A stretch of DNA of 7,198 bases from an uncultured Hyphomicrobiales bacterium (GCA_943914405.1 CALUBX010000247.1:1-7198), one strand, 5' to 3'. Shown: positions 1 to 6,345, counted from the first letter of the stretch. Notes: generated from the sequence alone by a model not told the origin. Made by a program: numbers and translations.

Positions 1-55
1 AGAACGACGGACTCTGACTCCGTTAATCTTGGTTCGAATCCAGGTTCCCCAGCCA
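1..55 (+). tRNA. tRNA-Gln (anticodon CUG), 3' part
   Basis: The first bases are inside a tRNA whose 5' half lies outside the window. The anticodon arm is visible as acgga (7-11), loop ctctgac (12-18) and tccgt (19-23), putting anticodon CTG at 14-16, which reads the Gln codon CAG. The T arm follows as cttgg, loop ttcgaat and ccagg, then the acceptor 3' strand ttcccca, discriminator G and an encoded CCA at 53-55. All pairings are canonical apart from wobble. The remaining genes are phage-like, so the 3' end of this tRNA is the likely integration site, with the T-arm to CCA segment as the att core. The D arm and 5' acceptor strand cannot be checked. Confidence 0.93.
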
Positions 56-92
56 TTCTTTTCCTTTTTGCTTTCAATGCCTTAGCGCGCTT

Positions 93-115
93 AAATATTC
101 CCTGTGGGAATGTTT
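93..115 (+). terminator. Terminator-like hairpin after tRNA-Gln
   Basis: Bases 93-102 pair with 106-115 in a 10-bp stem containing one G-T wobble, around a 3-base loop (tgt). Only a short T run lies at the end of the stem. It is placed between the tRNA and the cargo genes, so it could end tRNA transcription or insulate the cassette. A T-rich stretch directly after the CCA (56-70) might instead serve that purpose. Bases 116-209 show no clear promoter. Confidence 0.4.
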
Positions 116-209
116 TCGTGTTGCGCCTTGTTGCGTGCTATTCCCCTTGATTTACAGGCATTATCCGGCAAGCTCGGCTGATCCATGCAACATGGATTGC
201 AACATGCTG

Positions 210-217
210 AAGGGGGA
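210..217 (+). promoter_or_regulatory. Ribosome binding site choosing the 221 start
   Basis: The purine run aaggggga lies just upstream of the ATG at 221, at ribosome-binding distance. An in-frame ATG at 185 would add 12 residues but has no comparable site in front of it, so 221 is the preferred start. Confidence 0.6.
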
Positions 218-220
218 AGC

Positions 221-1213
221 ATGGCAGACTACCGCGATCTGGAAGGGGATCTTGATTCAGGCAAGACTTTAGGTCCTGGTGGGCTCGATCAGCAGGTCGA
301 CGCAGACCTTCCGCAGGAACTTCCCTTCGCAGGATTCTCGAAGCCAGTCATCCAGCGAATATACCAAGACGTCGCGGCAGTTCCGACTTCGTTATATCAC
401 TATACGAGCTCTGCAGGTCTCATCGGCATCATAACCAATCACAAGCTGTGGTTTTCGGACGCAGCGTTCATGAATGATGGCTCTGAGGTCACCTACGGAT
501 ACCAGGCCCTGTCCCTGGCGATCGACGAATTCATGGGCGACAAGACGGAACCTGAAAAGGATGCCGGCGAAGCGCTCAAGCAGGAGGTCGCACAGGCCCT
601 CACACACTTCCAGCCGATTATTTTCTGCATGAGCGCCCGCAACAATTTGCTGAGTCAATGGCGCGACTATGGGAGAGACATAGTCCCATATTGCATCGAG
701 TTCGACACAAATGAGCTTGAGAGGTGGAACGAGAGGCAATGCAACTTCCCTATCTTTCTAACCAAGGTCGTGTACGACGCGAGCCTCCAGCGCTCGTTAT
801 TGCTTGAGCTCCTTAATTCGATCTACAAAAAAGCAAAGAGCCTGCTCGGCGAACGGGACTTCTTTGATGATGCCGAGGCTAAGCCTCTGCTCGTAAGCGC
901 CGCTATAGAACTCGTCGCCTTGATCAATCGGTTCAAAAATCCCGCATTTGACAGTGAGGAAGAATGGCGGGCGATTTCCTATAGGCCAGACGTCGAAAGG
1001 TCTGTTCAACGAAAATATCGGGCAAGCTCACTCGGAGCCGTTCCGTATTATGAATGGTACAGCCTTGCGGAGCGAGGAAATTTGCCGATCAAAAGCGTTA
1101 CTGTTGGCCCATCGCCTTATGCCCGAGTGTCTGACCTCGCGCTCAAACAGCTATTGACGGACTACGGCTATTCCGACACGACGCAATTCTCCACCATCCC
1201 ACTGAGACGGTGA
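221..1213 (+). CDS. DUF2971 family protein, prophage cargo
   Basis: This 330-aa protein carries the signature segments of the DUF2971 family in order: SLYHYTS at 57-63, LWFSDAAFMNDGSE at 76-89, FCMSARNNLLSQWRDYG at 135-151 leading into YCIEFD at 157-162, EEEWR at 246-250, VGP at 294-296 and the closing IPLR at 326-329. The length is normal for the family and there are no breaks. No signal peptide or membrane segment is seen, so it is probably cytoplasmic. The biochemical activity of the family is not established. The HYTS element resembles the start of ADP-ribosyltransferase-like folds such as DarT, but that is my inference. The gene points away from the tRNA and against the phage genes, and its stop is 34 bases before the next gene, suggesting a two-gene operon. 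The base composition looks more AT-rich than the virion genes, as expected for a transferred cargo gene. A defence or effector role fits the location but is unproven. Confidence 0.85.
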   Translation: MADYRDLEGDLDSGKTLGPGGLDQQVDADLPQELPFAGFSKPVIQRIYQDVAAVPTSLYHYTSSAGLIGIITNHKLWFSDAAFMNDGSEVTYGYQALSLAIDEFMGDKTEPEKDAGEALKQEVAQALTHFQPIIFCMSARNNLLSQWRDYGRDIVPYCIEFDTNELERWNERQCNFPIFLTKVVYDASLQRSLLLELLNSIYKKAKSLLGERDFFDDAEAKPLLVSAAIELVALINRFKNPAFDSEEEWRAISYRPDVERSVQRKYRASSLGAVPYYEWYSLAERGNLPIKSVTVGPSPYARVSDLALKQLLTDYGYSDTTQFSTIPLRR

Positions 1214-1247
1214 TGGTGATCTGGAAGGATCTGCCACGGGAGGAAAG

Positions 1248-1670
1248 ATGGTAGACATAGCAACAGGCCTAAGCATGGCAGCGCAGGCGATCGGGATCGC
1301 GAAAGACCTGCGTGAAATCGACAAGGGCTTAGACGCCGGGGAGTTCAAAGCCAAGATGGCGGACCTGTACAGCTCCCTAGCCGACGTAAAGATGGCGCTT
1401 GCAGACGCCCAAGCGGAACTCAAAGCCAAAGATCAGGAGTTAGAGCGGCTGCGGTCATCCTTCGCGACAAAGGAACAAACCACTCGGAAAGACGGCTTCT
1501 CACTGCTGACGTTTGACGATGGCGAACCTAAAGGAGATCCCTTCTGTCCCGTCTGCGAGCAGAAAGAAGGAAGGCTTTTCCATATCGCGCACCTGATGGG
1601 TGGAAAAAGCAAATGCCCGAACTGCGAGTCTGAGTTCGGGTACGTGCCGAGATATGTGTGGGAGCGCTAA
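1248..1670 (+). CDS. Coiled-coil protein with C-terminal zinc ribbon
   Basis: A 140-aa protein of unknown function. Residues 1-30 are rich in Ala, Ile and Leu; residues 33-77 are highly charged with heptad-like Leu and Ala spacing (DVKMALADAQAELKAKDQEL) and should form a coiled coil. The C-terminal part has CPVC at 100-103 and CPNC at 123-126, a two-knuckle zinc ribbon that could bind one zinc. The start is well supported by GGGAGG at 1238-1243 just before the ATG. It follows the DUF2971 gene by 34 bases on the same strand and is probably co-transcribed, so the two products may act together. Small proteins of this layout recur in proteobacterial genomes without an assigned role. The coiled coil suggests self-association or partner binding, and the ribbon suggests contact with nucleic acid or protein. 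Both ideas are inference. Confidence 0.78.
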   Translation: MVDIATGLSMAAQAIGIAKDLREIDKGLDAGEFKAKMADLYSSLADVKMALADAQAELKAKDQELERLRSSFATKEQTTRKDGFSLLTFDDGEPKGDPFCPVCEQKEGRLFHIAHLMGGKSKCPNCESEFGYVPRYVWER

Positions 1671-1679
1671 GCAGCGCTC
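1662..1679 (+). terminator. Hairpin over the stop codon of the zinc-ribbon gene
   Basis: GAGCGCT (1662-1668) and AGCGCTC (1673-1679) form a perfect 7-bp stem around the 4-base loop aagc, which contains part of the TAA stop. No T run follows on either strand. It lies where the rightward cargo operon and the leftward tape measure gene converge, so a bidirectional termination role is plausible. The rest of the gap, to 1731, shows nothing convincing. Confidence 0.35.
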
Positions 1680-1731
1680 GTCGCGACTTGCCGAATGGAA
1701 TGATCTGCCATGTTAGCAGCCGGCAGAAGAT

Positions 1732-3990
1732 CTAGAAATCGCCGCCGTTCTGCCTGTAGGTCTTCTGCGCCGCGTTGTTCTGCTGGACCACGTCCACCGC
1801 GACCTCCTGGCTGTGCGCCTTGATCGTTGGGATGAACATCGGCCCGGGCTCTCCGACCACCTCCAGCGTGATCTTGCCACCTGCCGCGCCGCTGGAAAGC
1901 GTCTGCCCGGGCTTAGTGATATCAACGCGCTCGTTGGGAGACTTGCGGAACGCGACCAGCTGACTGTCAATCCCGCCGGCACCGCCTGGCAGGATCGTGC
2001 CACCACGCGCGAAGCCGAGCATCTTTCCGAGGCCGGAAAAGAGACTTCCCAAACCGCCAGCGCTGCCACCGGCCGTGGTTCCGGAAGAGAACAGAGCGTC
2101 CACGAACTGCTTCTGGATGCGATCCGCGATCTTGTCCAGGACGTTAAGCGCCGCAGCGCCGAACGACTTCCACAAGCCCTCGCCATTTTTGATGCCCTGG
2201 CTGAAATCTGAGAGGAAGCCGTCGGTCGCGCTCTTGGCGAAATCAAGCGCGTCCTTCATCTTGTCCGTCGCCACCTCGATGGCAGCCATCGAGCGGGCAA
2301 GGCCGGAAAGTTCGGTCTTCTGGCCGTCGGTCAAGGTGATGCCCCGCTGCTGCGCCATGTTGAGCAAATCCGTCTGGTACTGGAGTTCGGCCGCCGCTTC
2401 CGCAGTCAAGCCGATGGCGTCCCTTTCCGCCTGCAAGCTGGCAATGCGCCGGTTGGCCTTGTCTATGATATCGGCGTAGTCTTCCGCCTCGGTCTTGCCG
2501 GTCCTGCCGCCCTTGTTGGCCGAACTGCCGGCTGCGAGTTGCTTGTTCACGCCTGCGATGGCATTCCCGAAGTTGGTGACGGCCGGCGTCGCCCCTTGAA
2601 AGGCTGCTCCAATCTGGCCGATCCAGTCTTTGGACAAGGCTGAGCGTACATTCGCATTACGCTTTGCGACGGCCTTCGCGACGTTTTCGGCGGCGGGGTT
2701 GGCGAACTCCGCCAACGCATCCCCCGTGTTGACCATACCCAGACCCGCCCCTGTCACTGAGTTGATGGCCGAAATCATGTCGTTGATTTTGGTTTTCACC
2801 TTGTCAACCATGCCGTTCACGGTTCGGATGATCGCATTGGCCGCGCCGATCACCGCAGCGCCAATGATCGACGGGAACGCATTCCAGACGAGCTTGATAT
2901 CTTCGAAGGCGGCCACAAAAGAACCTATCACAAGATTGCCGGCGTTCTTGGCGATCTGCACCACATCGACGCCGACAGCTTTCTGGATCTCGTCGCGGAA
3001 ATGGTAAACTGCCGCGACAGCTACAGCACTTCCGACCGCGATTGCACCGAGCGGGTTGGCGGCAATGGCCGCCGTTAGCAGACGTACCGCCCCGACCAGG
3101 CCAGTGCCAATCGCGAGGGTGAGCGTCGTCACCCCCCCAATGATTGCGGGCGAGAACATGACTGCCAGCGCGCCGGCGGCAACCGCAACATCGGCTGCGA
3201 GCTGCGGCAGATACTGCGCAACGCTGCGGATGCCGGCCGCGAAGCTATCCAGCCCGGACGCGACGACCACGAGAGCCGGCGCCAGCGCGGCCACCGCGCT
3301 TAACGCCACGTCACTGAAGGACTGGCCGAGGTTGCCGAGCGATTGATTGAACGCGCGCAGCTGACCGCCGGCCTCCTGCGAGATCACGGAAGCGCTCTGC
3401 CCCAGCGTTCGGAAACCTTCGCCACCGTTTTCCAGCAGAGGAATGAGCGCTGTCGCCTCATCTGCCATTGCCTCCAGATAAAAGATCATCTGCTGCTGGT
3501 TCGCGCCGGCCTTCTTCAGGCTATCGTAGTAGAGCTGCAGCGCCTGGGGACCGGAAAGGTTCCTGAATGCGTCGGCCGTGATGCCGACCTTCGGGGCGAT
3601 GTTCGTGAAGAAGTCCTTCATTTCGCCGCCGCCGGTCTGGTTGAATTCCCCGACACGGTCGTTCACGTCCTTGAAGATATCGGCCAGCTTGTCGCCCTCG
3701 ACATTGACCGAGCGGGCCGCATAGGCGAGGCGCTGGAAATCCTCGAAACCCGTATTCGAAAGCTGCGCTGACTTGGTGATCTCGTTCACCTCGCCGAGCG
3801 TGCTCTTGATCGAAACCGCCAGACCGGCCAAGCTGGCCGCCATGCCTGCGGCCACTGCCGCAAAGGCGGTTTTGAGCCCCGCGCCGAACTTGCTCGTCGC
3901 GGCCTGTGACTGCTTGATGCCATTCTGAAACTCGGCAGTATCGAGGCCGAGATTGACGCGCAGAGCGCCTATTACCGCATTTCCCATCAT
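1732..3990 (-). CDS. Phage tail tape measure protein
   Basis: This 752-aa protein sets tail length in siphophages and threads through the tail tube to be ejected with the DNA. It has the expected composition: an N-terminal region starting MMGNAVIGALRVNLGLDTAE, as tape measure proteins typically begin; a long Ala/Gly/Val-rich hydrophobic core at about 222-330 with further hydrophobic helices to about 390; a charged, helical stretch at about 495-585; and a lambda gpH-like C-terminal segment at about 590-635 (FLSDFSQGIKNGEGLWKSFG). A glycine-rich stretch (635-675) and a basic tail follow. Two adjacent ATGs (3990 and 3987) are possible; GGGAG at 3995-3999 is 4 bases from the first and 7 from the second, so the second is slightly favoured. 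The frame appears intact. It lacks its usual neighbours: no tail tube or assembly chaperone genes precede it and no tail-tip genes follow it, so tail assembly from this locus alone is unlikely. Confidence 0.93.
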   Translation of the reverse strand: MMGNAVIGALRVNLGLDTAEFQNGIKQSQAATSKFGAGLKTAFAAVAAGMAASLAGLAVSIKSTLGEVNEITKSAQLSNTGFEDFQRLAYAARSVNVEGDKLADIFKDVNDRVGEFNQTGGGEMKDFFTNIAPKVGITADAFRNLSGPQALQLYYDSLKKAGANQQQMIFYLEAMADEATALIPLLENGGEGFRTLGQSASVISQEAGGQLRAFNQSLGNLGQSFSDVALSAVAALAPALVVVASGLDSFAAGIRSVAQYLPQLAADVAVAAGALAVMFSPAIIGGVTTLTLAIGTGLVGAVRLLTAAIAANPLGAIAVGSAVAVAAVYHFRDEIQKAVGVDVVQIAKNAGNLVIGSFVAAFEDIKLVWNAFPSIIGAAVIGAANAIIRTVNGMVDKVKTKINDMISAINSVTGAGLGMVNTGDALAEFANPAAENVAKAVAKRNANVRSALSKDWIGQIGAAFQGATPAVTNFGNAIAGVNKQLAAGSSANKGGRTGKTEAEDYADIIDKANRRIASLQAERDAIGLTAEAAAELQYQTDLLNMAQQRGITLTDGQKTELSGLARSMAAIEVATDKMKDALDFAKSATDGFLSDFSQGIKNGEGLWKSFGAAALNVLDKIADRIQKQFVDALFSSGTTAGGSAGGLGSLFSGLGKMLGFARGGTILPGGAGGIDSQLVAFRKSPNERVDITKPGQTLSSGAAGGKITLEVVGEPGPMFIPTIKAHSQEVAVDVVQQNNAAQKTYRQNGGDF

Positions 3991-4136
3991 GTCGCTCCCG
4001 GTTGGAGATCATATGCATCTGTCATGATGAGGGTTCGCCCGGGCGGCGAACCCTCGATTGCCTCGCTGACCTTGACCTTCCTACTGAAGCGCGGGCGCAG
4101 GAGGTCAGCTTCCGCTATCGGCCTGGCTCTTCGGCC
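3987..4136 (-). pseudogene. C-terminal remnant of a lost tail gene
   Basis: A 49-codon frame is open from just after a TGA at 4139-4137 and ends in a TGA that overlaps the ATGATG start of the tape measure gene (ATGA, 4 bases). The translation ends VSEAIEGSPPGRTLIMTD then AYDLQPGAT, which reads like a normal protein C-terminus. No credible start with a ribosome binding site is seen. The 4-base overlap is typical of adjoining tail genes. The simplest reading is that a deletion joined the region behind the capsid stop to the last part of the gene that used to precede the tape measure gene. The original product cannot be named. A chance open frame remains possible because the stretch is short. 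Confidence 0.35.
4029..4055. repeat. Perfect 11-bp inverted repeat between capsid and tape measure genes
   Basis: GAGGGTTCGCC (4029-4039) and GGCGAACCCTC (4045-4055) are exact reverse complements around the 5-base loop cgggc, giving a very stable GC-rich hairpin. No T run follows on either strand, so it is not a standard intrinsic terminator. It could weaken transcription between capsid and tape measure genes, stabilise an mRNA end, or be an unrelated repeat copied from elsewhere in the genome. It lies within the remnant reading frame described here, which slightly weakens the coding interpretation. Confidence 0.6.
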
Positions 4137-4151
4137 TCACTAGGAGCGCCC

Positions 4152-5357
4152 TTAGCTTGCTGCCGCGATCCTCATCAGCCGGATCGCGTTCGGATCGGCA
4201 ACGCCGCCGCCGACGCGCTTGGTCACATAGAACAGCACGTAAGGCTTCGCGGTGTAGGGATCGCGGAGGACGCGGATCCCGTGCCGGTCGTTGATGATGT
4301 AGCCAATCTTGAAGTTGCCGAAGGCGATCGGCAAAGCGTTTGCGGCGACGTTGGGCATGTTCTCGTCGATCTCGACGGGGTAGCCGAGCAACGTCGACGG
4401 CTGACCCGCAACGTAGCTCTCTTTCCAAAGGTAGTTGCCCTGGCCGTCCTTCAGGAGCCGGATGCTGCCGGCAGTCGTGCTGTTCATCAGCCAGTTCGCG
4501 CCCTGCCGATAAGGAGCTGGCAACGAGTAGGTGAAGGTGATGAGGCCGTCCGCAGAGAACGCCGCAGCCTGGCCGCTCGGCACGATGGTCAAGTTTCCGC
4601 CGGGATGACGTCCCGCCGATGCTCCGCCCTCGATGTATGTCAACAGACCGCGCGGCTTGTTGACGCCGTCACCGGAAATGAAGGCGATACCTTCCTGCTT
4701 TGCGAAGACATCATCGACTTCGCTGGCGAGCCACGTCTCGATATCAAATTGCGCATCGTCGAGGAGCTGCTGCGTCACGGCGGGCATCGCATAGATCTCG
4801 CCGTTGTCGAAGGTGACGGGCGCTAGCGTTGCGGAAGTCGTTTGCGGACGGCTGGCGGTCTCGCCCGCCCAGCCGGAACCCCACTCGGCAGTGTTCCAGA
4901 GCGTGGAATAGGCGCGAACGCCAGTTGGAACTACATTGGCGATCCGGCGCATGGGGCTGACGAGCGCCAGCTGCTTATTGACCTTCCGATCCCATTCGGT
5001 CGGGGCCAGATAGCCGCCATCAGCGGACGATCCTGCCGACATAGCTGCTTGGATCTGCGACCGCTGACCGGAAGCGTTCGCCTGACGCAGATCGTCCTCG
5101 CCAGAACCCTGGCGCATGAACCCAGCATAGAGGCGGCTGTATTCCGGATCTTCCGGAGCATCGCCGAGAATGCCAGCGCCAACTCGGCCTGATGCCAGCT
5201 TCGCATTGATGTCATCAATGGCTGCTTGGAACCTGGTAGTGGTCTTGTCCATGAAGTCTTCGGTGCTTGCCTTCAGATCGGCTAGCATTTCGGCAGGGGG
5301 ACGCGTGTTCGCAAAGGTGCGGCCAGAAACGGCACGCGGACGAGTGATAACCGACAT
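4152..5357 (-). CDS. HK97-type phage major capsid protein
   Basis: This 401-aa protein is the shell-forming subunit of a tailed-phage head. Residues 1-105 form a charged, helical N-terminal region (LADLKASTEDFMDKTTTRF at 25-43), the delta or scaffold domain normally removed by the prohead protease. The mature domain begins near 106-118 with the family hallmark GGYLAP at 114-119. It continues with MPAVTQQLLDDAQFDIETWL (191-210) and the FISGDGVNKPRGLL segment (226-239), both typical of the fold. The C-terminal part (LGYPVEIDENMP at 324-335, IAFGNFKIGYIINDR at 344-358) also matches. The frame is open further upstream, but ATG 5357 has a strong GGAGG 5 bases before it and gives the normal length. 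No terminase, portal or protease gene precedes it, and no head-completion genes follow. The coding sequence itself seems undamaged. Proteolytic maturation would need a protease supplied from elsewhere. Confidence 0.95.
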   Translation of the reverse strand: MSVITRPRAVSGRTFANTRPPAEMLADLKASTEDFMDKTTTRFQAAIDDINAKLASGRVGAGILGDAPEDPEYSRLYAGFMRQGSGEDDLRQANASGQRSQIQAAMSAGSSADGGYLAPTEWDRKVNKQLALVSPMRRIANVVPTGVRAYSTLWNTAEWGSGWAGETASRPQTTSATLAPVTFDNGEIYAMPAVTQQLLDDAQFDIETWLASEVDDVFAKQEGIAFISGDGVNKPRGLLTYIEGGASAGRHPGGNLTIVPSGQAAAFSADGLITFTYSLPAPYRQGANWLMNSTTAGSIRLLKDGQGNYLWKESYVAGQPSTLLGYPVEIDENMPNVAANALPIAFGNFKIGYIINDRHGIRVLRDPYTAKPYVLFYVTKRVGGGVADPNAIRLMRIAAAS

Positions 5358-5362
5358 ATCGG

Positions 5363-5367
5363 CCTCC
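5363..5367 (-). promoter_or_regulatory. Ribosome binding site of the capsid gene
   Basis: Reading leftward, GGAGG lies 5 bases before ATG 5357. It decides the start, because the same frame stays open for another 137 codons upstream without capsid-like sequence. Confidence 0.8.
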
Positions 5368-5466
5368 GATTGATGCGCGAAGGCCCACCTATCGCGGGAC
5401 ACACTTCGGGCATGAGATTGAGCAAGGGGAAATTCAGTCCGAGGTAGCGTCCGCATACCTGTCCGC

Positions 5467-5526
5467 GCAGCGCCTGGCGTACGCGCGTTCGGTGCTTCGT
5501 CAGCCCAGCCTTGCAGCGCCTGGCGT
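5467..5526. repeat. 14-bp direct repeat in the capsid leader region
   Basis: The sequence gcagcgcctggcgt occurs at 5467-5480 and again, exactly, at 5513-5526, a 46-base period. It falls in the 232-base stretch (5358-5589) between the 77-aa gene and the capsid gene, where I see no convincing gene. On the leftward strand the second-copy region is bounded by CTTGCA and TGCAAG, allowing a hairpin. This may be the scar of the deletion that removed terminase, portal and protease, or a leader-type element. No function can be assigned. Confidence 0.5.
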
Positions 5527-5589
5527 GCAAGTTGTCGCTTTGACCCGCCGGAGAGATGGCGAAGCAGGAACGCGCCGAAACTGGCATGG

Positions 5590-5823
5590 TTAATTATCTT
5601 GGTCAAGCGTGCCGACCAGACGCGCTGAGGTTTCCAACAGCTTGGACACTTCGGAGGGCGAAGCGCCCCGCGACAGCATGAGAGCGGTCGCGCCTCTGAT
5701 TGCTCCCTCGAAGACGATATCGGCGTCATAGCCAAGCCTGTGGCCCAGCCTAGATACCGCGCGAGCAACTGCCTTGGAGCGGGCCTCGCGAGGATCCAGC
5801 TGCCGGGATTGTTGTGTGGTCAT
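5590..5823 (-). CDS. Small phage protein of unknown function
   Basis: I do not recognise this 77-aa protein. It begins MTTQQSRQLDPREARSKAVA, is basic at the N-terminus and is predicted mostly helical, ending in an acidic LLETSARLVGTLDQDN. The middle (ADIVFEGAIRGATALMLSRG, 34-53) is amphipathic and the following SPSEVSKLL could be part of a short helical bundle. No cysteine pair, clear DNA-binding motif or membrane segment is seen. AAGGAA lies upstream of ATG 5823 at ribosome-binding distance. It is the first gene after the 5824-6039 gap, so it may lead the late operon. Its stop (TAA) is followed by the 232-base gap before the capsid gene. Codon pattern and start site support a real gene. Confidence 0.65.
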   Translation of the reverse strand: MTTQQSRQLDPREARSKAVARAVSRLGHRLGYDADIVFEGAIRGATALMLSRGASPSEVSKLLETSARLVGTLDQDN

Positions 5824-5901
5824 CGGTTCGTTTCCTTGGTTGATGGTCAGGTGAAAGAAAACAGGAAAAAAAGTGGCCGCTGATCCAGCTTGTCGAGCTT
5901 T

Positions 5902-5914
5902 GGTTAGGCTAACC
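5902..5914. promoter_or_regulatory. 13-bp palindrome, possible operator
   Basis: GGTTAG and CTAACC flank a single central base, a near-perfect dyad of operator size. It lies 79 bases upstream of the 77-aa gene in the gap between the early-type and structural genes, where late control could act. A T-rich run on the leftward strand (5869-5875) lies between it and the gene. No convincing -35/-10 pair was found, so the role is a guess. Confidence 0.35.
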
Positions 5915-5984
5915 CATTGTGTAAGCTTGCTCTTTTGCGAGGACGCTTCAGCTTGATCTGCTTGACGGGCCGAAATTCTCGATC

Positions 5985-6006
5985 ATCCGGAAAAAAATCT
6001 CCGGAT
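5985..6006. repeat. 7-bp inverted repeat with A/T-rich loop
   Basis: ATCCGGA (5985-5991) and TCCGGAT (6000-6006) are exact reverse complements around an 8-base loop, aaaaaatc on the plus strand and T-rich on the leftward transcript. The hairpin starts 34 bases beyond the stop of the 101-aa gene when read leftward and directly abuts a G-rich block. It may be a terminator-like structure or part of a packaging or control site. Confidence 0.5.
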
Positions 6007-6033
6007 GGGGGGGACGCGGGTGGGGAAACCGGG
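6007..6033 (+). other. G-rich block able to form a G-quadruplex
   Basis: Four G tracts of 7, 3, 4 and 3 bases (6007-6013, 6018-6020, 6022-6025, 6031-6033) are separated by loops of 4, 1 and 5 bases, meeting the canonical G-quadruplex pattern on the plus strand. This is the template strand for the leftward genes. It lies just outside the stop of the 101-aa gene and next to the 5985-6006 hairpin. G-rich runs close to an HNH gene also occur at cos sites of tailed phages. Confidence 0.5.
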
Positions 6034-6039
6034 CGCCTT

Positions 6040-6345
6040 CTAGACTTTCGACCCGCCCCCTCCTTCGATCAGCGTCAGCGCCGACCGACGGCGCTGCGCC
6101 TCCTCTTCGTCGTACATCCTCGCCTCTGGCGTGACGTAGCCATCGCGATAAGCACCTTCCTCGATCTGATTGATCGTGCCTTGCAGCACGTTGCGGAGCT
6201 TGTCTTCTCCGACCTCAGCAAGCCACCGATCGATTGCGAGGGTAAACAGTGCGACGTTGATATCCCTGGCAGTGACGCCGTCGTGCTCCAGTGAGCGAAC
6301 CATCTTTCGGAAAGCTTTCTTGGAGCGATCAATCCTGCTAATCAT
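6040..6345 (-). CDS. Phage protein of unknown function, coupled to HNH gene
   Basis: A 101-aa protein I cannot name. It starts MISRIDRSKKAFRKMVRSLE, has a helical middle (DINVALFTLAIDRWLAEVGE) and an acidic, Gln- and Arg-containing end that finishes with four glycines and SKV. A longer frame opens at 6420, but ATG 6345 overlaps the HNH stop as ATGA (4 bases), the pattern seen at the preceding junction, so it is chosen. This implies translational coupling to the HNH gene. Small partners next to phage HNH proteins often belong to the packaging neighbourhood, but nothing in the sequence proves that here. Confidence that it is a real gene is fair; its function is unknown. Confidence 0.68.
   Translation of the reverse strand: MISRIDRSKKAFRKMVRSLEHDGVTARDINVALFTLAIDRWLAEVGEDKLRNVLQGTINQIEEGAYRDGYVTPEARMYDEEEAQRRRSALTLIEGGGGSKV

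Noticed and set aside
1667..1711. 14-codon leftward frame MADHSIRQVATSAA just after the tape measure gene
   Set aside because: It lacks a ribosome binding site and is too short to judge; it could be the stub of a deleted tail gene, but there is no support.
4002..4826. Long plus-strand open frame of 274 codons opposite the capsid gene
   Set aside because: It is antisense to a certain capsid gene, has biased composition and no family resemblance; GC-rich DNA commonly gives such frames.
5282..5587. 101-codon leftward frame between the 77-aa gene and the capsid gene
   Set aside because: It overlaps the capsid start in another frame, has an arbitrary-looking composition and no good ribosome binding site.
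5358..5768. Capsid frame extended upstream to 5768 (538 aa)
   Set aside because: The extra 137 residues do not look capsid-like, they overlap the 77-aa gene, and ATG 5357 has a strong ribosome binding site and gives normal length.
5865..5900. Possible intrinsic terminator (GCTG-GAT-CAGC stem followed by seven T on the leftward strand)
   Set aside because: The stem is only 4 bp and separated from the T run, so it is too weak to call.
5911..6042. Leftward frame with a basic stretch (PVKQIKLKRPRKRA) in the gap before the 77-aa gene
   Set aside because: No start codon with a ribosome binding site, and it runs through the hairpin and G-rich block, so it is probably a chance open frame.
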